Below, piece by piece: positions 1 to 5,741 of a DNA stretch of 10,083 nt. This DNA comes from Nitrososphaerales archaeon TH5888 (GTDB taxonomy: Archaea; Thermoproteota; Nitrososphaeria; Nitrososphaerales; Nitrososphaeraceae), in assembly GCA_014523595.1 (NCBI GenBank), contig JAATVN010000190.1:1-10083 (forward strand), written 5' to 3'. Both the position numbers and the translations under genes were made by a program. The notes beneath the pieces were generated by a model. It had not been told where the DNA came from, made no database searches, and worked only from the letters and a program-made list of their open reading frames with translations. Each line of letters begins with the position of its first letter. Positions within the stretch are counted from its first letter, which is position 1.

Positions 1-68
1 AGATCGCTTTCAGTCATTTCCAAAGTAACGGTCCTATTTGCCTTATCAGCATGTACTTTTCGGATCAT
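1..68 (-). CDS. N-terminal start of a hypothetical protein (runs off the window)
   Basis: Only the first 22 codons are present on the minus strand. The peptide begins MIRKVHADKANRTVTLEMTE and continues past base 1. The start ATG (66-68) lies about 35 bases downstream of a TATA-like sequence (CTATATAG, about 99-107 read on the plus strand), which fits an archaeal promoter with a short leader. The alternation of charged and beta-branched residues fits a small soluble beta-strand protein, but the family cannot be recognised from so little. It points the same way as the next three genes and could be the distal member of that row of small genes. Confidence 0.5.
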   Translation of the reverse strand, partial: MIRKVHADKANRTVTLEMTESD

Positions 69-222
69 GTTTTATTACTAGCTTTTATTAACTTATAAAC
101 TATATAGGATAATTGATTCAATCTTACAAACGGAATTTCACTCGGGATGAGCAATAAAATTAGTCCCCTCATTTTTTAAGATAAGAAACTGATGAGCCAG
201 TCTTGGGCTTTATATTAGTCCA

Positions 223-238
223 TCAACAAATTATAAAA
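223..238 (-). promoter_or_regulatory. Orphan copy of shared TATA box motif
   Basis: On the minus strand this reads TTTTATAATTTGTTGA, identical to the box at 1177-1192 and one base different from the box at 890-905. In those two cases an ATG follows at the leaderless distance. Here no open frame of useful length starts at the predicted initiation point (about base 211), so it may drive an RNA or be the remains of a lost small gene. Confidence 0.45.
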
Positions 239-249
239 TGGTTAATTAC

Positions 250-255
250 AAAAAA
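250..255 (-). terminator. T6 run after the LEA-like gene
   Basis: Read on the minus strand, the stop codon of the 262-633 gene is followed within about 12 bases by TTTTTT. A T-run without a required hairpin is the usual archaeal intrinsic termination signal. Confidence 0.4.
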
Positions 256-261
256 TGAAGA

Positions 262-633
262 TTAGACCGGGTCTCCTGAAGTTCCCTGTTTCTTATCTCT
301 CTTTACAGCCGTGGGCTCGTGTGACGCTATATCTTCAGGATTCATTGGTTCCTTTCCTCCTGCGTTATCATGTTCTCTTTTTTCGTTAAATTCTCCGCTT
401 CTCCTTTTTGCCTCTTTTGCACTATCTTCAAAAACATCTGCAGTATTTTCAACTCCCTCTTTAGCAACTTCTGCAGTATCTTCAACTACTTCTGCGGTTT
501 CCTCAACTCCCTCTTTAACACTTTCTGCGGTTTCCTCAACTCCCTTTGCAAGACCTTCTCCAGTCTCTTTAAGACCTTCTCCAGTCTCTTTAAGACCTTT
601 CTTTACTTTTTCAAACGAATCTTCTTCAGTCAT
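262..633 (-). CDS. LEA-like repetitive acidic/basic helical protein
   Basis: A 123-residue, highly charged protein. Residues of about 9-80 form repeats with an 11-residue period, such as KETGEGL repeated twice and then VEETAE/VKEG-type units. This periodicity resembles group 3 LEA (LEA_4) and related amphipathic-helix proteins that are unfolded in solution and become helical on drying or on membranes. The C-terminal 40 residues are polar, rich in Lys, Glu, Asp and Gly, and likely disordered. There are no Cys residues, signal peptide or membrane segment, so it is probably cytoplasmic. The ATG at 631-633 lies about 24 bases after a TTAAATAAC box, consistent with a leaderless mRNA. A stress-protection role is inferred from the repeat type only; a structural coiled-coil role is the alternative. 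The opposite strand is also open across the repeats, an artefact of the repeat composition. Confidence 0.75.
   Translation of the reverse strand: MTEEDSFEKVKKGLKETGEGLKETGEGLAKGVEETAESVKEGVEETAEVVEDTAEVAKEGVENTADVFEDSAKEAKRRSGEFNEKREHDNAGGKEPMNPEDIASHEPTAVKRDKKQGTSGDPV
550..591. repeat. 21-bp tandem duplication inside the LEA-like gene
   Basis: Two exact 21-base units (550-570 and 571-591), each beginning AAGACCTTCTCC, are followed by the first eight bases of a third copy (592-599). They encode the two adjacent KETGEGL units. The exact match at DNA level, including third codon positions, points to recent slippage or unequal crossing-over. Looser 33-base repeats (three 11-residue units) lie at about 430-545. 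Confidence 0.85.
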
Positions 634-722
634 TGATAATTACACTACAATAAGTTATTTAACACTTCAAACTATTTCATAATATCGCATAAGTTCAAGG
701 AAAATATATCTTAGATATCATT

Positions 723-881
723 CTACTTCTCAGTAACTGTAACTATAATTTCCTGTATTGAAAACATTGGGAGGGCATGAACATTTTCATAGGATGGCGA
801 AAAGTAAAGAACTGATGGGCCTATGACTGAAGATAAGTGGGCCATCAGCATGATATTCGTTTCGTCATTTCTACAGTACAT
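723..881 (-). CDS. Small hypothetical protein (52 aa)
   Basis: A 52-residue minus-strand protein starting MYCRNDETNIMLMAHLSSV and ending with a hydrophobic, beta-like IVTVTEK. An upstream in-frame ATG (930-932) would add 17 residues, but that extension runs through the promoter. The ATG at 879-881 is preferred because a TATA box (890-905 motif) ends about 21 bases before it, the spacing expected for a leaderless mRNA. I do not recognise the family. The promoter is almost the same as that of the neighbouring small gene at 979-1164, suggesting shared control. It could still be a chance frame, but promoter placement and composition favour a real small gene. Confidence 0.5.
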   Translation of the reverse strand: MYCRNDETNIMLMAHLSSVIGPSVLYFSPSYENVHALPMFSIQEIIVTVTEK

Positions 882-889
882 TACAGTTG

Positions 890-905
890 TCAATAAATTA
901 TAAAA
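890..905 (-). promoter_or_regulatory. TATA box of the 723-881 gene
   Basis: The minus strand reads TTTTATAATTTATTGA. The TATA centre is about 21 bases from the chosen ATG. It matches the boxes at 1177-1192 and 223-238 at 15 of 16 bases, and the preceding bases (GTTTAAACTG-like here, GTTTGAACTC at the 1177 box) are also alike. Confidence 0.6.
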
Positions 906-978
906 CAGTTTAATCTGACTGGGACAAATCATTCTGTTGAATCTTTATTTGTTGATCGCCTGGACTAGACATTTAATC

Positions 979-1164
979 TCAGTCTTCGGTAAAGCCTGTC
1001 TTTTCATAAACCGAGACCATATCGTTAAAGTTGTCCTGCGTTGATGATGACTTCGTTGGCTCCACCTTGGTCTTGTATTGAACTGTCACAGTCACATCTT
1101 TGCCGTCCTCCTTAATCTCAACAGAATCGCCGGTTTTGTTGGAAAGTTTCTTTTGCTTAACCAT
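979..1164 (-). CDS. Small charged hypothetical protein (61 aa)
   Basis: A 61-residue, lysine- and acid-rich protein starting MVKQKKLSNKTGDSVEIKED. Residues of about 12-34 alternate polar and Val/Thr residues (VEIKEDGKDVTVTVQYKTKV), as in a two-stranded beta hairpin. The C-terminal third is polar and ends with TGFTED. There is no Cys, signal peptide or membrane segment. A GTG one codon upstream (1165-1167) is also possible, but the ATG lies about 24 bases from the TATA centre at 1177-1192 and fits a leaderless start. I do not recognise the family. The gene stands alone with its own promoter in the minus-strand row of small genes. Confidence 0.6.
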   Translation of the reverse strand: MVKQKKLSNKTGDSVEIKEDGKDVTVTVQYKTKVEPTKSSSTQDNFNDMVSVYEKTGFTED

Positions 1165-1176
1165 CACTACCTATCC

Positions 1177-1192
1177 TCAACAAATTATAAAA
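1177..1192 (-). promoter_or_regulatory. TATA box of the 979-1164 gene
   Basis: The minus strand reads TTTTATAATTTGTTGA, the same 16 bases as at 223-238. The distance to the ATG at 1162-1164 fits a transcript that begins at or next to the start codon. Confidence 0.6.
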
Positions 1193-1257
1193 GAGTTCAA
1201 ACCGGTCAGACCGCATATAACAATCAATATAGATGAAAGACTTTTCATTTCGTTCCG

Positions 1258-1265
1258 TTTATATG
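1258..1265 (+). promoter_or_regulatory. TATA box of the 1285-1590 gene
   Basis: TTTATATG is centred about 23 bases upstream of the ATG at 1285, the normal archaeal spacing for a leaderless mRNA. The in-frame ATG at 1270 is only about 8 bases from the box and would lie upstream of the predicted transcript start. Confidence 0.6.
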
Positions 1266-1284
1266 CAAGATGGTGTTTGGGACT

Positions 1285-1590
1285 ATGGACAGGAGTATCG
1301 AAAAGATTCTAAAAACTCTTGATAAACTTCCCGTTAATCCCGATGACCTTGCTCATTGGACTAGCGCAATAGAAACTACTGCAAAACATATGTGCAATGA
1401 TAAAAAAGGTAAAATCACATTCAAGTATAAGACCGATGAAAAATCAATGAAATTCTTCGTAAAAGATCCTAATGCAAGAGATTGTTTGGTCAAGTCTATT
1501 GAAATTCATCTTCCATGCATTCCCGAGTCGCTTCAAGGCTTCTTAAGCGTCTTCAAGTATAATTTAAAAAATGTAAAATTCGATAAATAG
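1285..1590 (+). CDS. Small hypothetical protein (101 aa)
   Basis: A 101-residue soluble protein starting MDRSIEKILKTLDKLPVNPD. Residues 1-40 look helical (IEKILKTLDKL, DDLAHWTSAIETTAKHM). Residues 45-65 have a beta pattern (KGKITFKYKTDEKSMKFFV). The C-terminal part, with SIEIHLPCIPESLQGF and VFKYNLKNVKF, also looks alpha/beta. It has three Cys residues, not arranged as a metal site. The start at 1285 is chosen over 1270 from the TATA spacing. No family is recognised and no signal or membrane segment is seen. It is transcribed divergently from the 979-1164 gene, with both promoters in about 120 bases. Confidence 0.6.
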   Translation: MDRSIEKILKTLDKLPVNPDDLAHWTSAIETTAKHMCNDKKGKITFKYKTDEKSMKFFVKDPNARDCLVKSIEIHLPCIPESLQGFLSVFKYNLKNVKFDK

Positions 1591-1792
1591 CAAAGAAAAA
1601 TCATCGGATTTTGATATTAATTGCCCGAGCCATATTGCAAAAATGTTGTTTTAAATCGTAAACAAGGACAATAAGCCTTATGACAACGAGATCCATCTGG
1701 ACTATGTTCGTCTTTTCTGTGACCGCAACTAAGGCAGAGGTCATGTACTTGCATGGCATGTACAAGTCAAATTAACTTATAACAGTTCAAAG
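1591..1792. other. Intergenic stretch, no supported gene
   Basis: No convincing gene. A 31-codon plus-strand frame (1680-1775) is present but has no promoter spacing or recognisable content. CATGTAC occurs twice close together (1743-1749 and 1757-1763). A TATA-like TTATAAC (about 1777-1783) lies just before the inverted-repeat element that follows. Confidence 0.4.
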
Positions 1793-1856
1793 TCTGATGG
1801 GAGGTATGAAATGGATACAACCATGCAGTTCAGAGCGCAAGTTGTTCTCCCATCAG
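1793..1856. repeat. Inverted-repeat element A (arms CTGATGGGAG)
   Basis: The left arm CTGATGGGAG (1794-1803) is matched exactly by its reverse complement CTCCCATCAG (1847-1856), giving a 63-base element with a 43-base centre. The outer 13 bases (1793-1805, TCTGATGGGAGGT) are also the exact reverse complement of 10008-10020 near the other end of the window, where a similar 61-base element lies. The right arm supplies the stop codon of the integrase remnant. It could be a small non-autonomous mobile element, a structured RNA or a protein-binding dyad. Confidence 0.6.
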
Positions 1857-2359
1857 TCCGGTGAGACGGAAATAAATATTCGCAAAAAGGTAATAAAAAA
1901 TTTACTTTTAGTCTCCGGTGGATCTTCTCTAGGTCTCGAATTGCTTGTAATGTTCAAAATAATAAACATAAGGATTGAATGAACCAATTGAGTCTGTTCC
2001 CGAAATTCTTTCATGTCTTTTTCATATTTTTTCTCTAATTGATTAATTTTTATTTCTTCTAAAATTTTGATTTCTTCGAACGCTGATGGAACTAATGGAT
2101 AGGAACATTCAGAACAATATTTATTTTCTATAGCGTTGACTAAATTGCAGCGTGGACAATTTAATATTATTGGTTTTCGTTCTAGTTCTTCGGATGGAAT
2201 GATTCCATTATATGCTAGTATCTTTTGTTTTAAATCATTTCCCATTCTTCGTTTGATGTATCTAGTTCCTTGTTTTGAGTTCATCATTCTGAATTCACTA
2301 ACTTGAGAGCAATTTTTGATATTTGTAATTTGAACTCTGTTAGTAAGCAGAGTCATCAA
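1853..2359 (-). pseudogene. C-terminal remnant of archaeal tyrosine recombinase with zinc ribbon
   Basis: A 168-codon minus-strand frame resembling only the end of archaeal XerC/D-like (SSV/Nitrososphaerota type) integrases. Residues of about 26-53 (NSKQGTRYIKRRMG then KILAYNGI) look like the last catalytic helix, with Y34 as the probable nucleophile. A zinc ribbon follows with CPRC and CSEC (C68, C71, C82, C85), and then a charged helix (about 89-125). The N-terminal SAM-like domain and the Arg/His-x-x-Arg catalytic residues are missing, and no continuation is seen upstream, so it cannot be an active recombinase. The first 25 residues and the last 40 are unlike the family and probably read-through of flanking DNA. 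The stop codon lies inside the arm of repeat element A. A small stand-alone zinc-ribbon DNA-binding protein is the alternative. Confidence 0.65.
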
Positions 2360-2458
2360 TTAGCGAGTTAAGACAACATAAAGAACTCTGTTTGTGCTTT
2401 AACTTCTGAATTCTTACTTATTCAGCGATAGCACATCTGTGAATGTTGCAATACTAAG

Positions 2459-2466
2459 TTTATAAT
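2459..2466 (+). promoter_or_regulatory. TATA box of the LLM-class oxidoreductase gene
   Basis: TTTATAAT is centred 26 bases before the ATG at 2489, the textbook archaeal distance for a leaderless transcript. Confidence 0.7.
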
Positions 2467-2488
2467 CGTCTTTACTCTATGAGATAAT

Positions 2489-3442
2489 ATGCGATTTGGC
2501 TTGCAAAAACCCAACTTTAATTTCGATTACAGAGACGATGATACTTCTCAAATCATAGATTCCCTAAAGAATTTAGCCACGACGGCAGAAAACAATGGTT
2601 TTGATTCTTTTTGGGTAATGGATCATTTCCATCAGATTCCAATGATAGGAAAAGTGGAAGAACCTATGCTTGAAAGCTGGACAACTTTATCCGTGGTAGC
2701 AGGATTAACTACCAAGATCAAACTTGGAACTCTAGTCACAGGCATCATGTACAGGTATCCTGCTGTTCTAGCCAAGGTAGCTGCCACGTTGGATGTGTTA
2801 AGCAAGGGAAGATTATTCATGGGAATAGGTGCTGCTTGGAATGAGGATGAATCCCATGCATATGGAATTCATTTTCCTCCGGCTAGTGAAAGATTGTCAA
2901 GGCTAGAAGAGGCAATACAAATTATACACAAAATGTGGACTGAAGAGCCGTCTGCTTCATTTAATGGAAAATACTATCAAATTCGTAATGCATACTGCAA
3001 TCCTAAGCCAATACAGAAACCTTCACCACCTATTCTAGTTGGTGGAGGCGGTGAGAGAAAAACTCTCAAGATTGTAGCAAAATATGCAGATGCTTGCAAT
3101 CTATTTGGATCGGCTGAAACAGTAAAACGGAAATTGAATATTTTAAAAGAGCACTGTAAAACGATAGGCAGGGATTACGATTCAATTCTCAAAACAAAGT
3201 TGGCCATTATTGTGGTTGATGATGACAAGCAAACGTCCGAGAAAAAAATAGAACAGATCTTTAAAGGAATGCCTGAAGAACAAATTAGAGAGTTTGCGAT
3301 ATACGGAACGCCAGAAGATGTACTAGGACAAATAGAATTATTTGAACAAGTTGATATTCAATATCTTATAGTGGATCTAGATCCAACTCGAGAACTTGAA
3401 GCTTTAGATGTCTTCGCAAATAAGATTATAAAGAAATTCTAA
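2489..3442 (+). CDS. LLM-class (luciferase-like) F420-dependent oxidoreductase
   Basis: A complete 317-residue member of the bacterial luciferase-like monooxygenase superfamily, of the TIM-barrel type that usually binds coenzyme F420 (sometimes FMN). Visible family signatures are the N-terminal strand MRFGLQKPNF; FDSFWVMDHFHQIP (about 38-51) with the Asp-His pair near the cofactor; KIKLGTLVTG (about 76-85); LSKGRLFMGIGAAWNEDE (about 104-121); and PPILVGGGGERKTLKIVAKYADACN (about 180-204), the phosphate-binding and barrel-closing segment. The length is normal and nothing appears broken. Members carry out hydride transfer with reduced F420 on varied substrates; the substrate cannot be predicted here. 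Nitrososphaerota make F420 and carry many paralogues. It is cytoplasmic, monocistronic, and has its own promoter. Confidence 0.92.
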   Translation: MRFGLQKPNFNFDYRDDDTSQIIDSLKNLATTAENNGFDSFWVMDHFHQIPMIGKVEEPMLESWTTLSVVAGLTTKIKLGTLVTGIMYRYPAVLAKVAATLDVLSKGRLFMGIGAAWNEDESHAYGIHFPPASERLSRLEEAIQIIHKMWTEEPSASFNGKYYQIRNAYCNPKPIQKPSPPILVGGGGERKTLKIVAKYADACNLFGSAETVKRKLNILKEHCKTIGRDYDSILKTKLAIIVVDDDKQTSEKKIEQIFKGMPEEQIREFAIYGTPEDVLGQIELFEQVDIQYLIVDLDPTRELEALDVFANKIIKKF

Positions 3443-3593
3443 ATAAAAAGGAAAGTGTATATGTTGAGAGAACAGAAGGATAATTCACATTTATTAAGAA
3501 AAAGAATAGAAGCGGACATTGATAGATAGTAACGCTTAAAGATGTAGATGTAATTTAGTATCGATAATAGTAGGTTATCTAAATTGATATGTC

Positions 3594-3609
3594 TGGAGCC
3601 GGCGGGATT
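3594..3609 (-). other. tRNA 3'-end-like fragment (possible attachment-site scar)
   Basis: On the minus strand this reads AATCCCGCCGGCTCCA, the form of a tRNA end: last bases of the T-loop, T-stem CCCGC, acceptor strand CGGCTCC and discriminator A. The preceding bases give GGG plus a 7-base loop ACCTAAT, where a real T-arm would have TTCRANN, and no matching 5' acceptor (GGAGCCG) follows upstream. It is therefore not a functional tRNA. Archaeal tyrosine integrases commonly insert at tRNA 3' ends and leave such duplicates, and an integrase remnant lies 1.2 kb away. The match is short, so this is an inference. Confidence 0.4.
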
Positions 3610-3701
3610 AGGTCCCTGCATGTACTAGGGTTCTACTGCCTTCTATTTTAGTTTAATTCTTAGTAACCTTTCTAGAAATTAAGAAGAGGATATGAACATT
3701 T

Positions 3702-3709
3702 AAAAAAAA
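3702..3709 (-). terminator. T8 terminator of the 3719-3988 gene
   Basis: Read on the minus strand, the stop codon of the membrane-protein gene is followed about ten bases later by TTTTTTTT, a typical archaeal poly-T termination signal. Confidence 0.6.
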
Positions 3710-3718
3710 TTCTTTTTT

Positions 3719-3988
3719 TTACTTGCCTTCGCAATATGTTAAGGCTAGTTTGAATTGTTCTGGACTTCCATACATTCCACGCTGTTCAAAGCCTATTATT
3801 TTATCTCTACACGCAGAGTATTCTCCTATCATCCCATCTGTATAGGTCAACCCTACAAATACAAACAAAACTAGTGTAATACTGATTGTTGCTGATATTA
3901 GTAATATAGAATAAGTTTTTGATTCATAATGTTTGGTTTTTGCAATTAAGTTTGTCCTTGGAATTGGAACGTCCAACAAAATGCTCAT
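3719..3988 (-). CDS. Single-pass membrane protein of unknown function (89 aa)
   Basis: An 89-residue protein with one clear transmembrane helix at about residues 27-48 (YSILLISATISITLVLFVFV). The N-terminal 26 residues contain Arg and several Lys, and the C-terminal domain is about 40 residues. By the positive-inside rule the N-terminus is cytoplasmic and the C-terminal part lies outside. That part has two Cys (in YSACRDK and LTYCEGK) which could form a disulfide. The start is well supported by a GGAGGTG Shine-Dalgarno at 3994-4000, five bases before the ATG, the only strong one in the window. I do not recognise the family. Confidence 0.7.
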   Translation of the reverse strand: MSILLDVPIPRTNLIAKTKHYESKTYSILLISATISITLVLFVFVGLTYTDGMIGEYSACRDKIIGFEQRGMYGSPEQFKLALTYCEGK

Positions 3989-3993
3989 TTTCG

Positions 3994-4000
3994 CACCTCC
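3994..4000 (-). promoter_or_regulatory. Strong Shine-Dalgarno site
   Basis: The minus strand reads GGAGGTG five bases before the ATG at 3986-3988. This stands out because most genes here appear leaderless. A TATA-like CTATATGG lies further upstream (about 4021-4029), so this mRNA should carry a leader of a dozen or so bases. Confidence 0.7.
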
Positions 4001-4126
4001 TTTCTTACTTTGTTTATGTCCATATAGTCTCTATGACCAAACAGACACTTTAAGTCTAGTAACGCGCATTGCTAATTACTATCAATCCTTTTGTATTTTT
4101 ACGATTCGGCGGATATTATCCAGTAA

Positions 4127-4393
4127 ATGTTATTCAAAAGCAGCAAAGATTGGAACGCTTACTGCAAGTCCCGGAAAAAACCTGATGACATACCATCGTC
4201 TCCAATAAAGACGTACAAAGCCCACTGGAAGGGGATGGGTGATTGGTTAGGTACGGAATACATAGCCAATGCGGACAGGCATTATATAGCATATGACTAT
4301 GCAAAGGAATTCGTCCACAAACTAGGACTGAATAATTTTTTCAATACTATTTTAAATACAGCCGTATGGTATTTTGAACTAGGTACTTGTTAA
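4127..4393 (+). pseudogene. Fragment of a phage-integrase-repeat-unit protein
   Basis: An 88-residue frame whose first 67 or so residues match the repeat consensus seen in proteins labelled 'phage-integrase repeat unit'. It has SKDWNAYCKSRKKPDDIP, then TYKAHWKGMGDWLGTEYIA, then YDYAKEFVHKLGLNN, where the next repeat should begin with a K-x-x-x-W module. Instead the frame runs into FFNTILNTAVWYFELGTC, which is unlike the family. An in-frame stop (4124-4126) lies just before the ATG, although the first residues already look like the middle of a repeat (LFKSSKDW for GLKSSKDW). Both ends therefore look cut, leaving about one repeat. The function of these repeats is not established; they occur in tandem in larger proteins, sometimes with restriction-like or integrase-like domains. 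No promoter is obvious. Confidence 0.6.
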
Positions 4394-4397
4394 ATAG
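4390..4397 (+). promoter_or_regulatory. TATA-like box of the 4420-5100 gene
   Basis: TTAAATAG is centred about 27 bases upstream of the ATG at 4420. This favours that start over the TTG at 4387 (inside the box) and over the ATG at 4447. Confidence 0.45.
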
Positions 4398-4419
4398 TGG
4401 AAGAAGTAGAATAGCACTA

Positions 4420-5100
4420 ATGAATTTGTTTTCGTTAGCAGATCTGATGAAAACCTCCCTTACCTTATTTACACTTCTTTTTGTAATATCTCTTATATTA
4501 GTTCATACAAGTGGAAATAAAATATTTGCAGCAAATGATACATTTAACGCAAATGGTCAGATAGGCTCACTAGTTCTTGGAATGCCGCCTTCTACGAATA
4601 CTGTCAATATGAGCTCTGTGGACAAATTCGTTTTGTCTGGTTATTGGAAATTGGTTACCGAAAATGGTAAGATAGCCGACTTTACATCCGAATTTTATAC
4701 AGGTCATGTAAATGGGGCCAATAACCACACGCATGAGTTAACTAATCTACGTGTTCAAGATGATAAGCCACTTCAACTAAATTCTGACGGAAGCACACAG
4801 ATTTCAGGACTTACTGATGTGAAGACAAACGGAAAGAATGCATGGAATGATGTACCTACTACAATATCAATCTCTAAAGGAAGAACGATTAGTATCGATA
4901 TAGCTGATAATGAGACACAAAGGCATTTTATGGATCAACCAATTTATGGAATTGTTAAAGATCTGACTATAATGAATATTCCATCTAATGACACAATGCT
5001 TAATTCTAATATGACAAACAAAACGGGTAGCCTTAACACTACAATTCCGGAACGGTTGCCTCCTCAATCTATCAATGGAAGTAATGTCCCTAAAATTTGA
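4420..5100 (+). CDS. Secreted protein with His-rich motif and Asn/Thr-rich tail
   Basis: A 226-residue exported protein. Residues of about 10-37 form a signal peptide (MKTSLTLFTLLFVISLILVH, then cleavage near KIFA/AND). The mature part is a beta-rich domain with NANGQIGSLVLGMPPSTN, then VDKFVLSGYWKL, then FYTGHVNGANNHTHELTNL, where the three clustered His residues (H-x5-6-N-H-T-H) could bind a metal. The segment STQISGLTDVKTNGKNAWNDVPTTIS follows, and then HFMDQPIYGIVKDLTI. The last 35 residues are rich in Asn, Thr and Ser, with several N-glycosylation sequons (NMT, NKT, NTT, NGS). It resembles hypothetical secreted proteins of ammonia-oxidising archaea, but no function is known to me. The start was chosen from TATA spacing; 4447 also gives a good signal peptide. 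Confidence 0.8.
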   Translation: MNLFSLADLMKTSLTLFTLLFVISLILVHTSGNKIFAANDTFNANGQIGSLVLGMPPSTNTVNMSSVDKFVLSGYWKLVTENGKIADFTSEFYTGHVNGANNHTHELTNLRVQDDKPLQLNSDGSTQISGLTDVKTNGKNAWNDVPTTISISKGRTISIDIADNETQRHFMDQPIYGIVKDLTIMNIPSNDTMLNSNMTNKTGSLNTTIPERLPPQSINGSNVPKI

Positions 5101-5168
5101 CAAGCTATCCTGAGAGAATGAAACAGCCATTCACAATTCCTAGATCCAAACAATGGGATGATAATTAA

Positions 5169-5177
5169 TTTATAATA
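5169..5177 (+). promoter_or_regulatory. TATA-like box before the 5223-5537 gene
   Basis: TTTATAATA predicts transcription from about base 5199, giving roughly 24 bases before the TTG start at 5223. No ATG in the right frame is available. Confidence 0.4.
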
Positions 5178-5222
5178 CATGATGATTCTTCAGTAATATT
5201 TGGTAATGCAACATCATCTCAG

Positions 5223-5537
5223 TTGAAATATCTTGAAGCATCCATACAACTGCAACAAACAGCCCTCACTTCATGTGATGGCATTATCGCTAACCAATTA
5301 AAATGGCTTGAAAATTATGTTAACAAAAATAAGGCCGCTACTTTGGTTATAAATCCATTTCTCAAAATCTACACTGATACAATTAAAATGTTGATGAATT
5401 TTGTTTCCATCTCGTATGACTTGACAACATCAAATATACAATCCTATACCAGGACTCTTAATTCTCTAAATGAATATTTCTTTGGAATAAAGGGAGGACA
5501 GGGGGAAATCGAAGGCGTACCGATTTCTGAATCTTAG
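5223..5537 (+). CDS. Small helical protein, possibly N-terminally truncated
   Basis: A 104-residue, mostly helical protein starting at TTG with KYLEASIQLQQTALTSCDGI. It continues with amphipathic helices (LKWLENYVNK, LKIYTDTIKMLMNF, IQSYTRTLNSLNEYFF) and ends in a Gly/Glu-rich tail. There is no membrane segment. The frame is open 54 bases further upstream (to 5169) and the extra peptide (IHDDSSVIFGNATSSQ) looks coding but has no usual start codon, so the gene may have lost its N-terminus or use TTG. The helix-only composition recalls phasin-like surface proteins of polyester granules, which some Nitrososphaerota make, but this is a loose resemblance. No close family was recognised. Confidence 0.6.
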   Translation: MKYLEASIQLQQTALTSCDGIIANQLKWLENYVNKNKAATLVINPFLKIYTDTIKMLMNFVSISYDLTTSNIQSYTRTLNSLNEYFFGIKGGQGEIEGVPISES

Positions 5538-5618
5538 TCAGGATTAGTATAATGAATTATTTTGTTTAGAAGGAGACTTGAAAATACTAAATTTCGACAA
5601 ATTTGTCAGCAAATAAAC

Positions 5619-5644
5619 TAACGGGTGAACTAACGATGCGGATC
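5619..5644 (+). repeat. Composite motif, copy 1 (TAACGGG + TAACGATGCGGATC)
   Basis: TAACGGG (5619-5625) and TAACGATGCGGATC (5631-5644) lie five bases apart. Both parts recur downstream at 5701-5707 and 5728-5741, the longer part with one mismatch. Confidence 0.5.
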
Positions 5645-5700
5645 TTGCTTGTTGCACTAGTCTCTTGATGTCTATGATGTCGTTTTGTTATCCGAATACT

Positions 5701-5741
5701 TAACGGGCTCGTAGGGATGCGTATTGTTAACGATTCGGATC
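5701..5741 (+). repeat. Composite motif, copy 2 (TAACGGG + TAACGATTCGGATC)
   Basis: TAACGGG (5701-5707) and TAACGATTCGGATC (5728-5741) lie 20 bases apart, versus 5 in the first copy. Situated about 60 bases before the SemiSWEET TATA box, they could be operator-like sites, but no function is shown. Confidence 0.5.

Larger units (their letters stand above)
69..261. other. Intergenic stretch with promoter signals, no supported gene
   Basis: This stretch holds the promoter of the partial gene at the edge, the T-rich 3' end of the LEA-like gene, and an orphan copy (223-238) of the TATA-containing box found before two nearby small genes. A 35-codon minus-strand frame (172 down to 65) exists but overlaps the promoter and start of the edge gene, so it is not called. 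The minus strand downstream of the orphan box could be an untranslated RNA or the remains of a small gene; the sequence does not decide. Confidence 0.4.
3443..3718. other. Intergenic stretch with tRNA-end-like sequence and T-run
   Basis: Between the oxidoreductase and the convergent membrane-protein gene there is no convincing gene. A 22-codon plus-strand frame (3461-3529) has a weak GGAAAG upstream but is too short to call. The notable parts are a GC-rich tRNA-3'-end-like piece (3594-3609) and a T8 run on the minus strand (3702-3709). Confidence 0.45.

Noticed and set aside
65..172. 35-codon minus-strand frame
   Set aside because: Overlaps the promoter and start codon of the edge gene and has no promoter spacing of its own.
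311..682. Long plus-strand frames (311-682, 370-636) opposite the LEA-like gene
   Set aside because: They mirror the repeat composition of the minus-strand gene, giving Ser/Phe-rich low-complexity peptides with no promoter; the minus strand has the normal charged protein.
812..849. CTGATGG...CCATCAG inverted arms resembling the repeat elements
   Set aside because: Only seven bases pair, the arms lack the GGGAGG part, and the sequence lies inside a probable coding region (723-881), so it is likely chance.
1797..1982. 61-codon plus-strand frame
   Set aside because: Runs through repeat element A and antisense to the integrase remnant; no promoter at a suitable distance.
3439..3621. 60-codon minus-strand frame across the tRNA-like piece
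   Set aside because: Odd composition, no promoter, overlaps the end of the oxidoreductase gene.
3594..3660. Complete tRNA on the minus strand
   Set aside because: The T-loop is wrong, and there is no matching 5' acceptor strand or D-arm upstream.
3933..4208. 91-codon plus-strand frame
   Set aside because: Antisense to the membrane-protein start with its strong ribosome site, and it overlaps the integrase-repeat fragment in another frame.
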